From positions 248,001 to 312,000 of the forward strand of contig NZ_VTOX01000002.1 of assembly GCF_012184415.1 (NCBI RefSeq): a DNA stretch of 64,000 nt, read 5' to 3'. A program made the translations under genes and the position numbers. Within the stretch, counting starts at the first letter, position 1, and each line of letters opens with the position of its first letter. A model generated the notes under the pieces. That model was not told the DNA's origin and ran no database searches. It saw only the letters and a program-made list of their open reading frames with translations. Source of the DNA: Ramlibacter lithotrophicus (GTDB taxonomy: Bacteria > Pseudomonadota > Gammaproteobacteria > Burkholderiales > Burkholderiaceae_C). Shown here in pieces: positions 9,511 through 17,414 of this stretch.

Positions 9511-11130
9511 TCAGAACCCCGCGACCAGCCCGTCGCGCCGCGGGTCGCTGGCGCACAGGTAGCCTTCGACCTTCGGGTCGCCCGCGCGCCAGATGAACTG
9601 GCCGGCGCCGAAGTCCTGGTAGCTGTCCTTGAGCACCTCGACGCGGTGGCCGCGCTCCTTCAGCGTGCGCACCGTTTCCGCATTCAACTGCTGCTCGGCG
9701 TTGATCCCAACACCCTGGTTGAAGCGCCAGCGCGGCGCGTCACACGCGGCCTGCGGGCTCTGCCCGTAATCGAGCATGCGCACCACGGTCTGCATGTGGC
9801 CCTGCGGCTGCATGTTGCCGCCCATGACGCCGAAGCTCATGACGGGCTGGCCGTCCTTGCTCAGGAAGGCCGGAATGATGGTGTGGAACGGCCGCTTGCC
9901 GGGCGCGACCTGGTTCGGTCCGTCCTGCAGGCTGAAGCCGTGGCCGCGGTTCTGCAGGCTGATGCCGAAGGTCGGCTCGACGCAGCCGGAACCGAATCCC
10001 ATGTAGTTGCTCTGGATGAACGACACCATCATCCCGTTCTCGTCGGCCGCCGTCAGGTAGATCGTGCCGCCCTTGACCGGGTTGCCGGCGCCAAAGTCCT
10101 GCGCCCGCTTCATGTCGATCAGCCGCGCGCGGCTGGCCAGATAGCCGTCGTCGAGCATCTGCTGCGGCGTCACTTCCATCGTGCGCGGCTCCGACACGTA
10201 GCGATAGACGTCGGCGAATGCGAGCTTCATCGCCTCGATCTGCAGGTGCTGCGAATCGGCGCCGTCCACCGGCAGGCCGGCGACGTCGAAGTTCTTCAGG
10301 ATGCCAAGCGCCATCAGCGCCGCGATGCCCTGCCCGTTGGGCGGGATCTCGTGCAGCGTGTAGCCGCGGTATTCCTTGCCGATCGGCTTGACCCACTCCG
10401 GCTTGAACCCGGCGAAGTCCCGCGCCGTGATGCTGCCGCCGTTGGCCGCGGCGAACCGCTCCACCGCCTGCGCGATCTCGCCGCCGTAGAAGGCGGCGCC
10501 ATTGCTCTCCCCGATCGCGCGCAGCGCGCGCGCGGCGGCCTTGAACTGGAACAGCTCGCCGACCTTCGGCGCCCGGCCCCATGGCAGGAAGGACTGCGCG
10601 AACCCCGGCAGGCTGCCCAGTTCCGGCGTCGCGTCGGCCCACTTCTGCTGCACGACGATCGGCAGCAGGTAGCCGCGCTCGGCGATCTCGATGGCCGGCT
10701 CCAGCAGGTCGGCGAACGGCAGCTTGCCGAAGCGCTCGGAGAGCGCCACCCACGAAGCGACCGCGCCCGGCACCGTCGCCGAATCGAAGCCGCGCTTGGG
10801 CGGGGTCTTCGCATCCGCGCCGTACTTGCGGCGGAAGTAGTCGGCGGTCCACGACGCCGGCGCCGGCCCCGAGGAATTGAGGCCGTGCAGTTCCTTGCCG
10901 TCCCACAGGATGCAGAAGGCGTCGCTGCCCAGGCCGTTGCTGACCGGCTCGACAATGGTCATCGCCGCGGCGCAGGCGATCGCGGCGTCCACCGCATTGC
11001 CGCCCTTCCACAACATGCGCAGGCCCGCCTGCGCGGCGAGCGGATGCGAGGTCGAGACGGCGTTGCGCGCGAAGACCGGCAGCCGCACGCTCGAATAGGG
11101 GTTCTGGAAGTCGAAGTTCATGGGGTTCAT
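9511..11130 (-). CDS. Gamma-glutamyltransferase-family hydrolase
   Basis: 539 residues, starting at an ATG that overlaps the stop of the Bug receptor gene (ATGA, 11127-11130); a second ATG lies 9 bases further in. The Ntn-hydrolase fold of gamma-glutamyltransferase is clear: GGNAVDAAIACAAAMTIVEP and SNGLGSDAF in the large part, then a self-cleavage site GGTIYLTAADENG where Thr356 would become the new N-terminal nucleophile, and later FGVMGGNMQPQGHMQ. No signal peptide is visible, unlike the periplasmic E. coli enzyme, so it probably acts in the cytoplasm. Subfamily members cleave gamma-glutamyl bonds or act as acylases; pairing with a Bug receptor suggests a small imported amide or acid. Confidence 0.9.
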   Translation of the reverse strand: MNPMNFDFQNPYSSVRLPVFARNAVSTSHPLAAQAGLRMLWKGGNAVDAAIACAAAMTIVEPVSNGLGSDAFCILWDGKELHGLNSSGPAPASWTADYFRRKYGADAKTPPKRGFDSATVPGAVASWVALSERFGKLPFADLLEPAIEIAERGYLLPIVVQQKWADATPELGSLPGFAQSFLPWGRAPKVGELFQFKAAARALRAIGESNGAAFYGGEIAQAVERFAAANGGSITARDFAGFKPEWVKPIGKEYRGYTLHEIPPNGQGIAALMALGILKNFDVAGLPVDGADSQHLQIEAMKLAFADVYRYVSEPRTMEVTPQQMLDDGYLASRARLIDMKRAQDFGAGNPVKGGTIYLTAADENGMMVSFIQSNYMGFGSGCVEPTFGISLQNRGHGFSLQDGPNQVAPGKRPFHTIIPAFLSKDGQPVMSFGVMGGNMQPQGHMQTVVRMLDYGQSPQAACDAPRWRFNQGVGINAEQQLNAETVRTLKERGHRVEVLKDSYQDFGAGQFIWRAGDPKVEGYLCASDPRRDGLVAGF

Positions 11131-12089
11131 TCGAGCGTCAGCTTGCGGTCGTCGATGATCTTCTTCCACTTGGCGCGGTCGCGCGCCACCATCGTGGCGA
11201 ACTGCTGCGGGGTGCCGCCGGCCGGCTCGATCCCCAGTTGCGCCAGGCGGTCCTTGACGTCGGCTTCGGCCAGCGCCTGGTTCAGGCCGGCATTGACCTT
11301 GGCCACGATGTCGGCGGGCAGGCCTTTCGGCCCGTACACGCCGAACCAGGTCACGGACTCGTAACCCGGCACGCTCTCGGAAATGGCCGGCAGCTCCGGC
11401 AGCAGCGGCGAGCGCTTGAGCGACGTGATGCCCAGCGCCCGCAGGCGCCCTTGCTTCACGTGCGGCAGCCCGCTGGGCAGCGAATCCAGCAGCATGTCGA
11501 CCTTGCCGCTCACCAGGTCGGGGATCGCCAGCGCGGTGCCGCGGTAGGGAATGTGCACCAGGAACAGGCCGGCCTGCGCCTTGAAGTACTCGGAGCCCAG
11601 GTGCACGACGGTGCCGTTGCCGCTGCTCGCGTAATTGAGCTTGCCGGGGTTCTTGCGCGCGTACTCGACCCACTCCTTCACCGTCCTGGCCGGCGACGTG
11701 TTGGGCACCAGCATGATGCTGGGCGCGTTGCCGACGTGGGCGATCGGCGTGAAATCGGCCACGGCGTCGTACGGCAGCCTGGCGCCGAAGCTCGGCGCGA
11801 TGCTGTGCGTGCTGGTCGTCGACAGCAGCAGCGTGTAGCCGTCGGCCGGCGCCTTGGCGGCGAGGTCGGAACCGATGGTGCCGCCGGCGCCCGGCTTGTT
11901 GTCGACGATGACGGTGGTGCCCAGCTTCTCGCCCAGTTTCTGCGAGACGGCGCGCGCGAAGATGTCGGTGGCGCCGCCGGCCGGGAACGGCACGACGAGG
12001 CGGATCGGCTTGGCGGGGTACTGCTGCGCGTGGGCGAGCGTGCCGGTGACCAGCGCGACGCCGAGCAGGAGGGTGTGCAGGAGGTTCAT
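11127..12089 (-). CDS. Bug/TctC-family periplasmic solute receptor
   Basis: 320 residues with a signal peptide (MNLLHTLLLGVALVTG, cleavage after AHA). The mature start QQYPAKPIRLVVPFPAGGAT is the typical Bug opening, where the PFPAGGATD loop holds ligand carboxylates; the second conserved region GAGGTIGSDLAAKAPADGYT follows. Bug proteins are very expanded in Burkholderiales and most, as here, have no TctA/TctB permease genes next to them. The gene is first in a two-gene operon with the gamma-glutamyltransferase-like hydrolase. It is transcribed away from nth, with 96 bp between, which holds a partial repeat element. Confidence 0.93.
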   Translation of the reverse strand: MNLLHTLLLGVALVTGTLAHAQQYPAKPIRLVVPFPAGGATDIFARAVSQKLGEKLGTTVIVDNKPGAGGTIGSDLAAKAPADGYTLLLSTTSTHSIAPSFGARLPYDAVADFTPIAHVGNAPSIMLVPNTSPARTVKEWVEYARKNPGKLNYASSGNGTVVHLGSEYFKAQAGLFLVHIPYRGTALAIPDLVSGKVDMLLDSLPSGLPHVKQGRLRALGITSLKRSPLLPELPAISESVPGYESVTWFGVYGPKGLPADIVAKVNAGLNQALAEADVKDRLAQLGIEPAGGTPQQFATMVARDRAKWKKIIDDRKLTLE

Positions 12090-12147
12090 GAAGTGGTTCC
12101 CTGGGAGAGCTTTCGATTATCGCCGGGGTGGGAAACAGGACACCCAG

Positions 12148-12172
12148 ACGCGGAAGCCGCAGAAGAACAGCC
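12148..12172. repeat. Partial copy of a dispersed element containing ACGCGGAAGCCGCAGAA
   Basis: This short stretch between the divergent Bug receptor and nth genes carries acgcggaagccgcagaa plus the tail gaacagcc. Nearly the same core, acgcagaagccgcaga, recurs at 22081-22096 (with an inverted copy at 22188-22203) and in altered form at 27241-27287. Here only one arm is present, so it looks like a decayed copy. Confidence 0.5.
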
Positions 12173-12185
12173 ATACACTCCCGCC

Positions 12186-12839
12186 ATGACAGACGACCAG
12201 GTCGAGCCGTTCTTCGCCACCTTGCGGGCGGCCAACCCGCTGCCGACCACCGAACTCGAATTCACCACGCCCTTCGAGCTGCTGGTCGCCGTGCTGCTGT
12301 CGGCGCAGGCCACCGACGCCGGCGTCAACAAGGCCACCCGCAAGCTCTTTCCGCGCGCCAATACGCCGCGGGCGATCCTGGCGCTGGGCCAGGAGGGGCT
12401 GGAGGAGTACATCAAGACCATCGGCCTGTACCGCAGCAAGGCGAAGCACCTGCTGGAGACCTGCCGCATGCTCGTCGAGCGGCACGGCGGCCGCGTGCCG
12501 CGCACGCGCGAGGAACTGGAGTCCCTGCCCGGCGTCGGCCGCAAGACGGCCAACGTGGTCCTGAACGTGTGCTTCGGCGAGGAGACGATGGCGGTGGACA
12601 CGCACATCTTCCGCGTCGCCAACCGCACCGGGCTGGCACCGGGCAGGAATCCGCTGGAAGTCGAGAACGGGCTGCTGCGGCGCGTACCGAAGGAGTACCT
12701 GGTCGATGCCCACCACTGGCTGATCCTGCACGGCCGCTATGTCTGCGTCGCCCGCACGCCCAGGTGCTGGGAATGCGCCGTGATCCGCTACTGCGACTGG
12801 CAGCCCAAGACCCCGCCGCCCGGCGCGAGCCGGGCCTGA
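12186..12839 (+). CDS. nth: Endonuclease III (DNA glycosylase/AP lyase)
   Basis: 217 residues, the normal length. The helix-hairpin-helix is LPGVGRKTANVVL with the catalytic Lys120, followed by AVDTHIFRVANR with the catalytic Asp138; both have the same numbering as in the E. coli enzyme. The 4Fe-4S cluster loop has Cys177, Cys184, Cys187 and Cys193 in the expected C-x6-C-x2-C-x5-C spacing. It removes oxidised pyrimidines from DNA and nicks the abasic site. It stands alone; a palindromic repeat element begins at the last base of its stop codon. Confidence 0.97.
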   Translation: MTDDQVEPFFATLRAANPLPTTELEFTTPFELLVAVLLSAQATDAGVNKATRKLFPRANTPRAILALGQEGLEEYIKTIGLYRSKAKHLLETCRMLVERHGGRVPRTREELESLPGVGRKTANVVLNVCFGEETMAVDTHIFRVANRTGLAPGRNPLEVENGLLRRVPKEYLVDAHHWLILHGRYVCVARTPRCWECAVIRYCDWQPKTPPPGASRA

Positions 12840-13055
12840 GAAGCTGTGAACGAATTCCTCGCACCCGCGCGAGCCTTGTCGGAGGCACAGCTTTCGTTGC
12901 GTCCATGCGGCGGCTCGCCCTGCGGGCCGGGGCGCCTCAGGGCGCAGGCGGGTGTTACGGCCCTGGTCCAGGCGCCCAGCCTGGACTGCGGGCCGCGCCT
13001 ACGCCTGCACCCTGAGGCACCCCGTCGCGGCCGCGATCAATTCATTCACAGCTTC
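12839..13055. mobile_element. MITE-like inverted-repeat element, long copy
   Basis: The ends are inverted: agaagctgtgaacgaatt on the left and, read on the other strand from the right end, agaagctgtgaatgaatt. The left end starts on the last base of the nth stop codon. A second copy lies at 41419-41525, also starting at the last base of a stop codon, and shares the internal segment gcgcgagccttgt as well as both ends. This copy is 217 bp against 107 bp because of an internal 110-bp insertion at 12925-13034. There is no coding capacity. It may also act as a transcription terminator for nth. Confidence 0.75.
12925..13034. repeat. Nested 110-bp palindromic insertion inside the MITE-like element
   Basis: Absent from the copy at 41419-41525, where the flanking sequence ccctgcgatcaattc is continuous. 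The insert is itself a layered palindrome: gcctcagg (12934-12941) pairs with cctgaggc (13011-13018), gcaggcg (12944-12950) with cgcctgc (13002-13008), cggccc (12958-12963) with gggccg (12990-12995), and gtccaggc (12966-12973) with gcctggac (12979-12986). The trinucleotide gcg occurs at both junctions and could be a short target duplication. Confidence 0.65.
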
Positions 13056-13062
13056 TGAGCGT

Positions 13063-13749
13063 TCAGCCCCCTGCCGGCGCCCGGCGGCCCAGGCCGCCGT
13101 GCAGGTCCAGGCAGCGCTCGAACCACTGTTGCACGGCATCGTCGGCCGCCAGCAGCGGGACCGGACAGATCACCCGCGACCACTGGAACGCGCCGAACAC
13201 GACGTAGTCGGCATACGACGGCTGGTCGCCGCCGAGGAACGGCCGCTCGACCAGCATCGCGCGCATGGGCGCCAGCGCCGCGCCCAGCTGCGCGAGCAAG
13301 GCCGGCTGCTGCGCGCGAAAGCTCTCCAGCGGCGCGCCCAGGCGCTGCTCGCGGGTCTCGCGGAAGTACGGCTGGTCGGCCGCATCCAGCCGCTCCCAGA
13401 TGTCGGCGACGCCTATGCGCACGATCGGCGGGTGCAGCTGGGTCGTGGCCCAGTGGTGCACGAAGCGCGCGAACTGGCGCCCGGCCGCGCCGCCGAACAG
13501 CGAAGGCGCCTGCGGATAGCGCTCCTCCAGGTAGAGCGCGATGTCCCAGCTGTCCAGGATGGCGATCGGCCCGTCCAGCAGCACCGGCAGCGACTTGGCG
13601 CCGTGGCCGATCCGGGGAATGTCGGTGAAGCGCGCCGGCCGCAGTTCGGGGGTGAGCTCCTTGTGCGCCAGCGCCATGCGCGCGCGCCAGCAGTAGGGGC
13701 TGAAGGCGCGGCCGCCGGCCGCGCGCAATTCGAACAGCACCAGGCCCAT
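13063..13749 (-). CDS. Glutathione S-transferase family protein
   Basis: 228 residues. The ATG at 13749 is preceded by a strong ribosome site, aaggagg, which decides the start. The N-terminal thioredoxin-like domain has SPYCWRARMAL with Cys20 at the usual active-site position and later GPIAILDSWDIALYLEERYP, which corresponds to the glutathione-binding cis-Pro and Glu-Ser region, although the usual ES pair is DS here. The C-terminal domain is all helical, with GGDQPSYADYVVFGAFQW near its end, typical of GSTs. Likely a cytoplasmic detoxification or dehalogenation enzyme; no neighbour indicates a substrate. Confidence 0.87.
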   Translation of the reverse strand: MGLVLFELRAAGGRAFSPYCWRARMALAHKELTPELRPARFTDIPRIGHGAKSLPVLLDGPIAILDSWDIALYLEERYPQAPSLFGGAAGRQFARFVHHWATTQLHPPIVRIGVADIWERLDAADQPYFRETREQRLGAPLESFRAQQPALLAQLGAALAPMRAMLVERPFLGGDQPSYADYVVFGAFQWSRVICPVPLLAADDAVQQWFERCLDLHGGLGRRAPAGG

Positions 13750-13858
13750 GCGCTCCTCCTTGTTTCGTGAGCGGCCAGTATCGCCGATGGCCGCGCTGCC
13801 GCCGCCCAACCCATCCACCGCATTGCGTCTACAGTCGCTGAACGAACTGCGAGGCAAC

Positions 13859-14128
13859 ATGGATTCGAAAGAACTGCAGCAGGCCGTGGAACTGCACGGC
13901 CAGAACATCAACGGGCTCATGGAGAACCAATTGGCGCTCACCGCGCAGGTGCAGGTGCTGCAGGCCGCCCTGGCCACGGTCCTGCTCAGGCACCCGGACC
14001 GGCCCGCCCTGCTCGCCGCATTCCAGCAGTACATGAAGATCTGCAAGGACTCCGCGCCGCAGCTGGCCGGCCGCATGGAGGCCCTGGAAGGCGGCATGCT
14101 GGCGCTGCTGGGCCAGCACCAGGCCTGA
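13859..14128 (+). CDS. Small helical protein of unknown function
   Basis: 89 residues starting MDSKELQQAVELHGQNING, with a weak ribosome site (gcgagg) just upstream. The sequence is rich in Gln, Leu and Ala with heptad-like spacing over residues 5-45 and again 65-85, so it is probably a helical or coiled-coil protein. It has no signal peptide or membrane segment. I do not recognise the family. It is divergently placed from the GST gene, with 109 bp between the two starts, and may be constitutive. Codon use matches the surroundings, which supports a real gene. Confidence 0.65.
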   Translation: MDSKELQQAVELHGQNINGLMENQLALTAQVQVLQAALATVLLRHPDRPALLAAFQQYMKICKDSAPQLAGRMEALEGGMLALLGQHQA

Positions 14129-14352
14129 TCCCCGCCGGCCGGCCATGACCTGATTCAAAGCGTTTCGGGACTTGCACAAACGCGGTCACCCTGCACAGTT
14201 CCGCAACGGCACACTCCCGGCCAGCAGCCTCTGCGGCTGCGACCTGCCGTGAACTCGAGACGCCTTCCCGTCGTCCGGCGCCGGCGCCGCCCGGCGCCGG
14301 CGGCGCCGGCCCGCGCCGGGCCGGCGGGGCTGCCGGCCGTGCGAGGGTCGCC

Positions 14353-15009
14353 ATGAACACCAAGGTGCTGGTCGTCGAGGACGAACCGGTGTTCCTGCGG
14401 CGCTTCTGCGACGCGGTGGCCACGGGTCCCGCGCTGACGCTGTGCGGCTCGGCCACCACCATCGCCGAGGCGCTTGCGCTCCTCGACCGCACGGCGCCGG
14501 ACGTCGTCCTCGCCGACCTCGGCCTGCCCGACGGCAACGGCATCGACGTGATCCGCCACGCGATGCGCGGCCACCCGGACCGTGACGTCATCGTGATCAC
14601 GATGTTCGGCGACGACGGCCACGTGATCGACTCGATCCGCGCCGGGGCCACCGGCTACCTCCTGAAGGACGCACTGCCGCGCGACATCGCGGGCGCCATC
14701 CTGCAGGTGCGCGGCGGCGGCTCGCCGATCAGCCCTGCCATCGCGCGCCGGGTACTGCAGAGCCTGCAGCACCAGGGCCCGGCCGCGACGACGGCCGACG
14801 AGGCGGACGCCGGCGGCGCGCTGCTGTCGCGGCGCGAGACGGAAGTGCTGCGCCTGGTGGCCAAGGGCCTCAGCTTCAAGGAAGTGGGCGCCGCGCTGGA
14901 CATCTCGTCGCACACCGTCATCACGCACGTCAAGCGCGTGTACCAGAAGCTGGCCGTGCATTCGCGGGGGGAGGCGGTGTATGAAGCCAGCCAGATGGGC
15001 CTGCTGTAG
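14353..15009 (+). CDS. NarL/LuxR-type response regulator
   Basis: 218 residues. The receiver domain (1-120) has the acidic pocket VVEDEP, phosphorylation site Asp55 in VVLADLGLPDGNG and the conserved Lys in GYLLKDALP. The C-terminal LuxR helix-turn-helix (about 155-215) reads LSRRETEVLRLVAKGLSFKE and then HTVITHVKRVYQKL. It overlaps the sensor kinase gene by 29 bases, so the two form a two-component pair. A 224-bp GC-rich gap upstream (14129-14352) contains many gccggc-type palindromes but no recognisable promoter. The target genes are unknown; the adjacent secreted protein gene is a candidate. Confidence 0.93.
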   Translation: MNTKVLVVEDEPVFLRRFCDAVATGPALTLCGSATTIAEALALLDRTAPDVVLADLGLPDGNGIDVIRHAMRGHPDRDVIVITMFGDDGHVIDSIRAGATGYLLKDALPRDIAGAILQVRGGGSPISPAIARRVLQSLQHQGPAATTADEADAGGALLSRRETEVLRLVAKGLSFKEVGAALDISSHTVITHVKRVYQKLAVHSRGEAVYEASQMGLL

Positions 15010-16819
15010 CTGCCTGGCGCTGCTGCTGGCCATCAGCGTGGCGGCCGCCGATACCGACGCGTTGCGGCCGCGCGAAGCGCAGGTGATCGCCAGCGGCAGC
15101 GCCGTCCCTCCCGCCGCCGGCGATCCATGGCAGCGGGTCGAACTGCCGGCCTCCACCGACGCACCGGTGGCGTGGTACCGGATCGACTTCGAGGTGGCAC
15201 GGGTGCCCGCGGAGGCCTGGTCCGTCTTCCTGCCGTACCTCAATACCGGCGGCCGCCTGTACCTGAACGGGCAGCCGCTGGTCCACATCCGCGAATCGAC
15301 GGCGGACACCGTCGTGCGCTGGGAGCGGCCGCACCTGGTGCCGATCCCGCCGGGAATGCTGCAGCCGGGCCGCAACGTGCTCGCGCTGCGCCTGGCCGCG
15401 ACACGCTTCTCCACGGTCCGCCTGCCGCTGCCGGCGATCGGGCCGGCCGTCGCGCTGCTGGGCGAGTACGACGCCCGCCTCTTCTGGACCCGCACGATGT
15501 CGCAGTTCACCGTGGCCGCCTGCACCGTGGTGGGCGTGCTGGCGCTGTCCATCTCGTGGCGGCGCCGCGAGGAAACGCTGTACGGCCTGTTCGGCGCGGC
15601 GGCGCTGCTGTGGGGCCTGCGCACGCTGACCTTCGTCGTCGAGGTGCTGCCGTCGGCGCACTGGCACGCCTGGCGCACGCTGTACCACGGGGCGACCGGC
15701 GGCTTCACCATCGTGATGCTGCTGTTCGCCATGCGCCTGGCCCACCTGGACGCCGGCCGGCTCAAATGGTTGCTGCTGGGCTACTGGCTGCTCGGTCCGC
15801 TCGGCTACCTGGCGACCGGCGGCGACGAGTTCGTGATCGGCAGGATCTGGACCGCCGGTTTGCTGCCGATCGGCGTCGCGCTGCTCGCGATCGCCGCCGG
15901 CGCCGCCTGGCGCCAGCGCACCGCGCCGCTCGTGGTGCTCAGCGCGGCCCTGGGACTGGCCGTGCTGGCCGGCTTCCACGATTACCTGCTCGCCAGCGCC
16001 CCGGGCATCCTGCGCACCGTCGCGCCCGCCACCACCGAACAGCGGCTGTTCCTGCTGCATTACGCGGCGGACATCCTGCTGGTCGCGATGGGCGCCATCC
16101 TCAGCGCGCGCCTGGTCGGCACGCTCGATGCCATCCAGCAGCTCAATCGCACGCTGGAGGGCCGCGTCGCGGAAAGCGAGCAGACGATCCGCGTCAATTA
16201 CGAGCGGCTGCGGCGGCTGGAGCGGCACCACGCCGCCAGCCAGGAACGCCAGCAGATCATGCGCGACCTGCACGACGGCCTGGGCTCGCGCCTGTTCGTC
16301 ACGCTCTCGCGCGCCGAATCGGGGCAGGCGCCCCCCGGCGAGCTGGTGCAGGCGCTGCGCGAGTGCATCGCCGACATGCGGCTCACGCTGGAAGCGATGA
16401 GTCCCGAGAGCAACGACTTCCTGGAGGCCTGGGGCGATTTCCGGTTCCGATGGCAGCAGGTCCTCGATGGCTGCGGGCTCGCGTCGCAGTGGGACGTCGA
16501 GACCAGCGACGAGGCGGTCGTGCTCGCGCCGCACGTCACCCTGCAGCTGCTGCGCATCGTGCAGGAGGCCCTGACCAACGTCCTGAAGCACGCCGAAGCC
16601 GACCGCGTCGCCATCGCGCTGCACGCCGGCCACGCAGGCATCCGGATCGACGTCCGGGACAACGGCCGGGGCATGGCCGGCGGCGCCCCGGCGGCGGCCC
16701 GCGGCCTGGCGAACATGCAGGCGCGCGCGCTGGGCCTCGGCGCGCGGCTCCAGATCGCGGAGAGCCGCCCCGGCGTGCACGTGCGCCTGGACTTCGAACC
16801 GGGCCGTCCTGTCGCCTGA
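14981..16819 (+). CDS. Membrane sensor histidine kinase (HisKA_3 type)
   Basis: 612 residues, ATG within the end of the response regulator gene and preceded by a gggggaggc ribosome site. Layout: signal peptide (1-23), a periplasmic jelly-roll-like sensor domain (about 25-165, with WYRIDFEV and GRNVLALRL), about seven membrane segments (170-385), a short coiled linker, the dimerisation motif MRDLHDGLGSRL with phospho-acceptor His431, and an ATPase domain with VQEALTNVLKHAEA and VRDNGRGM. This is the 7TM-sensor architecture seen in kinases that sense extracytoplasmic ligands. The partner is the regulator encoded just upstream. Confidence 0.92.
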   Translation: MKPARWACCSCLALLLAISVAAADTDALRPREAQVIASGSAVPPAAGDPWQRVELPASTDAPVAWYRIDFEVARVPAEAWSVFLPYLNTGGRLYLNGQPLVHIRESTADTVVRWERPHLVPIPPGMLQPGRNVLALRLAATRFSTVRLPLPAIGPAVALLGEYDARLFWTRTMSQFTVAACTVVGVLALSISWRRREETLYGLFGAAALLWGLRTLTFVVEVLPSAHWHAWRTLYHGATGGFTIVMLLFAMRLAHLDAGRLKWLLLGYWLLGPLGYLATGGDEFVIGRIWTAGLLPIGVALLAIAAGAAWRQRTAPLVVLSAALGLAVLAGFHDYLLASAPGILRTVAPATTEQRLFLLHYAADILLVAMGAILSARLVGTLDAIQQLNRTLEGRVAESEQTIRVNYERLRRLERHHAASQERQQIMRDLHDGLGSRLFVTLSRAESGQAPPGELVQALRECIADMRLTLEAMSPESNDFLEAWGDFRFRWQQVLDGCGLASQWDVETSDEAVVLAPHVTLQLLRIVQEALTNVLKHAEADRVAIALHAGHAGIRIDVRDNGRGMAGGAPAAARGLANMQARALGLGARLQIAESRPGVHVRLDFEPGRPVA

Positions 16820-16979
16820 ACGCGGGATAGGCGCGGCCCGGGCCCACGCGCAGCATTCTTCCCCCGACACCGGCGGTACGCCGCGCGGCACGCCACGCGC
16901 GCCGGCGCCTCGCCGGCCGGACCGTCCCCGGGTGGGAACGGGTGCTGAATTTCCGCATGCAACGTTCAAGGAGATCTTC

Positions 16980-17366
16980 ATGAACCGCGACATCGAATCC
17001 CTCCTCGCCATCGCCGCCGTCGGGGCGATCGCCGCCGCAGCGGCCGCCGCCATGGCCTTGCCCCGCACGGCCTACGCGGACGACATCACCATCGAGACCA
17101 CGCCGTTCGCGAGCAGCCGCACCCGGACCGATGTGCGGCAGGAACTGCTGGGCCAGGCGCGCCAGGTGCGCGCCGGTGCCACCGAGTGGTCGCAACAGCA
17201 AGGCACTGTCCTGAAGGGGCAGGTCACGGTGCCGGAGGTGCGGGCCGACTTCGTCGCCAACCGGCGCGAGGTCAGCGCGCTGACGGCGGAGGACAGCGGC
17301 TCGGCGTGGCTCAAGATGAAGCCGCTGCCGGGCAGCACCGCCGTCATGGGAGGGCCGGGCCAATGA
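16980..17366 (+). CDS. Secreted protein of unknown function
   Basis: 128 residues; the start MNRDIESLLAIAAV is chosen because aaggagatctt lies directly upstream. A hydrophobic stretch of about 25 residues followed by a YADD cleavage-like site suggests export. The mature part begins DDITIETTPFASSRTRTDVR, resembling small secreted Burkholderiales proteins annotated as DUF4148-like, whose role is not known. It is downstream of and co-directional with the two-component pair but separated by 160 bp, so it may be its target or independent. Confidence 0.7.
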   Translation: MNRDIESLLAIAAVGAIAAAAAAAMALPRTAYADDITIETTPFASSRTRTDVRQELLGQARQVRAGATEWSQQQGTVLKGQVTVPEVRADFVANRREVSALTAEDSGSAWLKMKPLPGSTAVMGGPGQ

Positions 17367-17414
17367 ACGGCACGGCGACCGTCGTGCCGCTGCGCCGGCC
17401 GGCGCCCCGCACGG

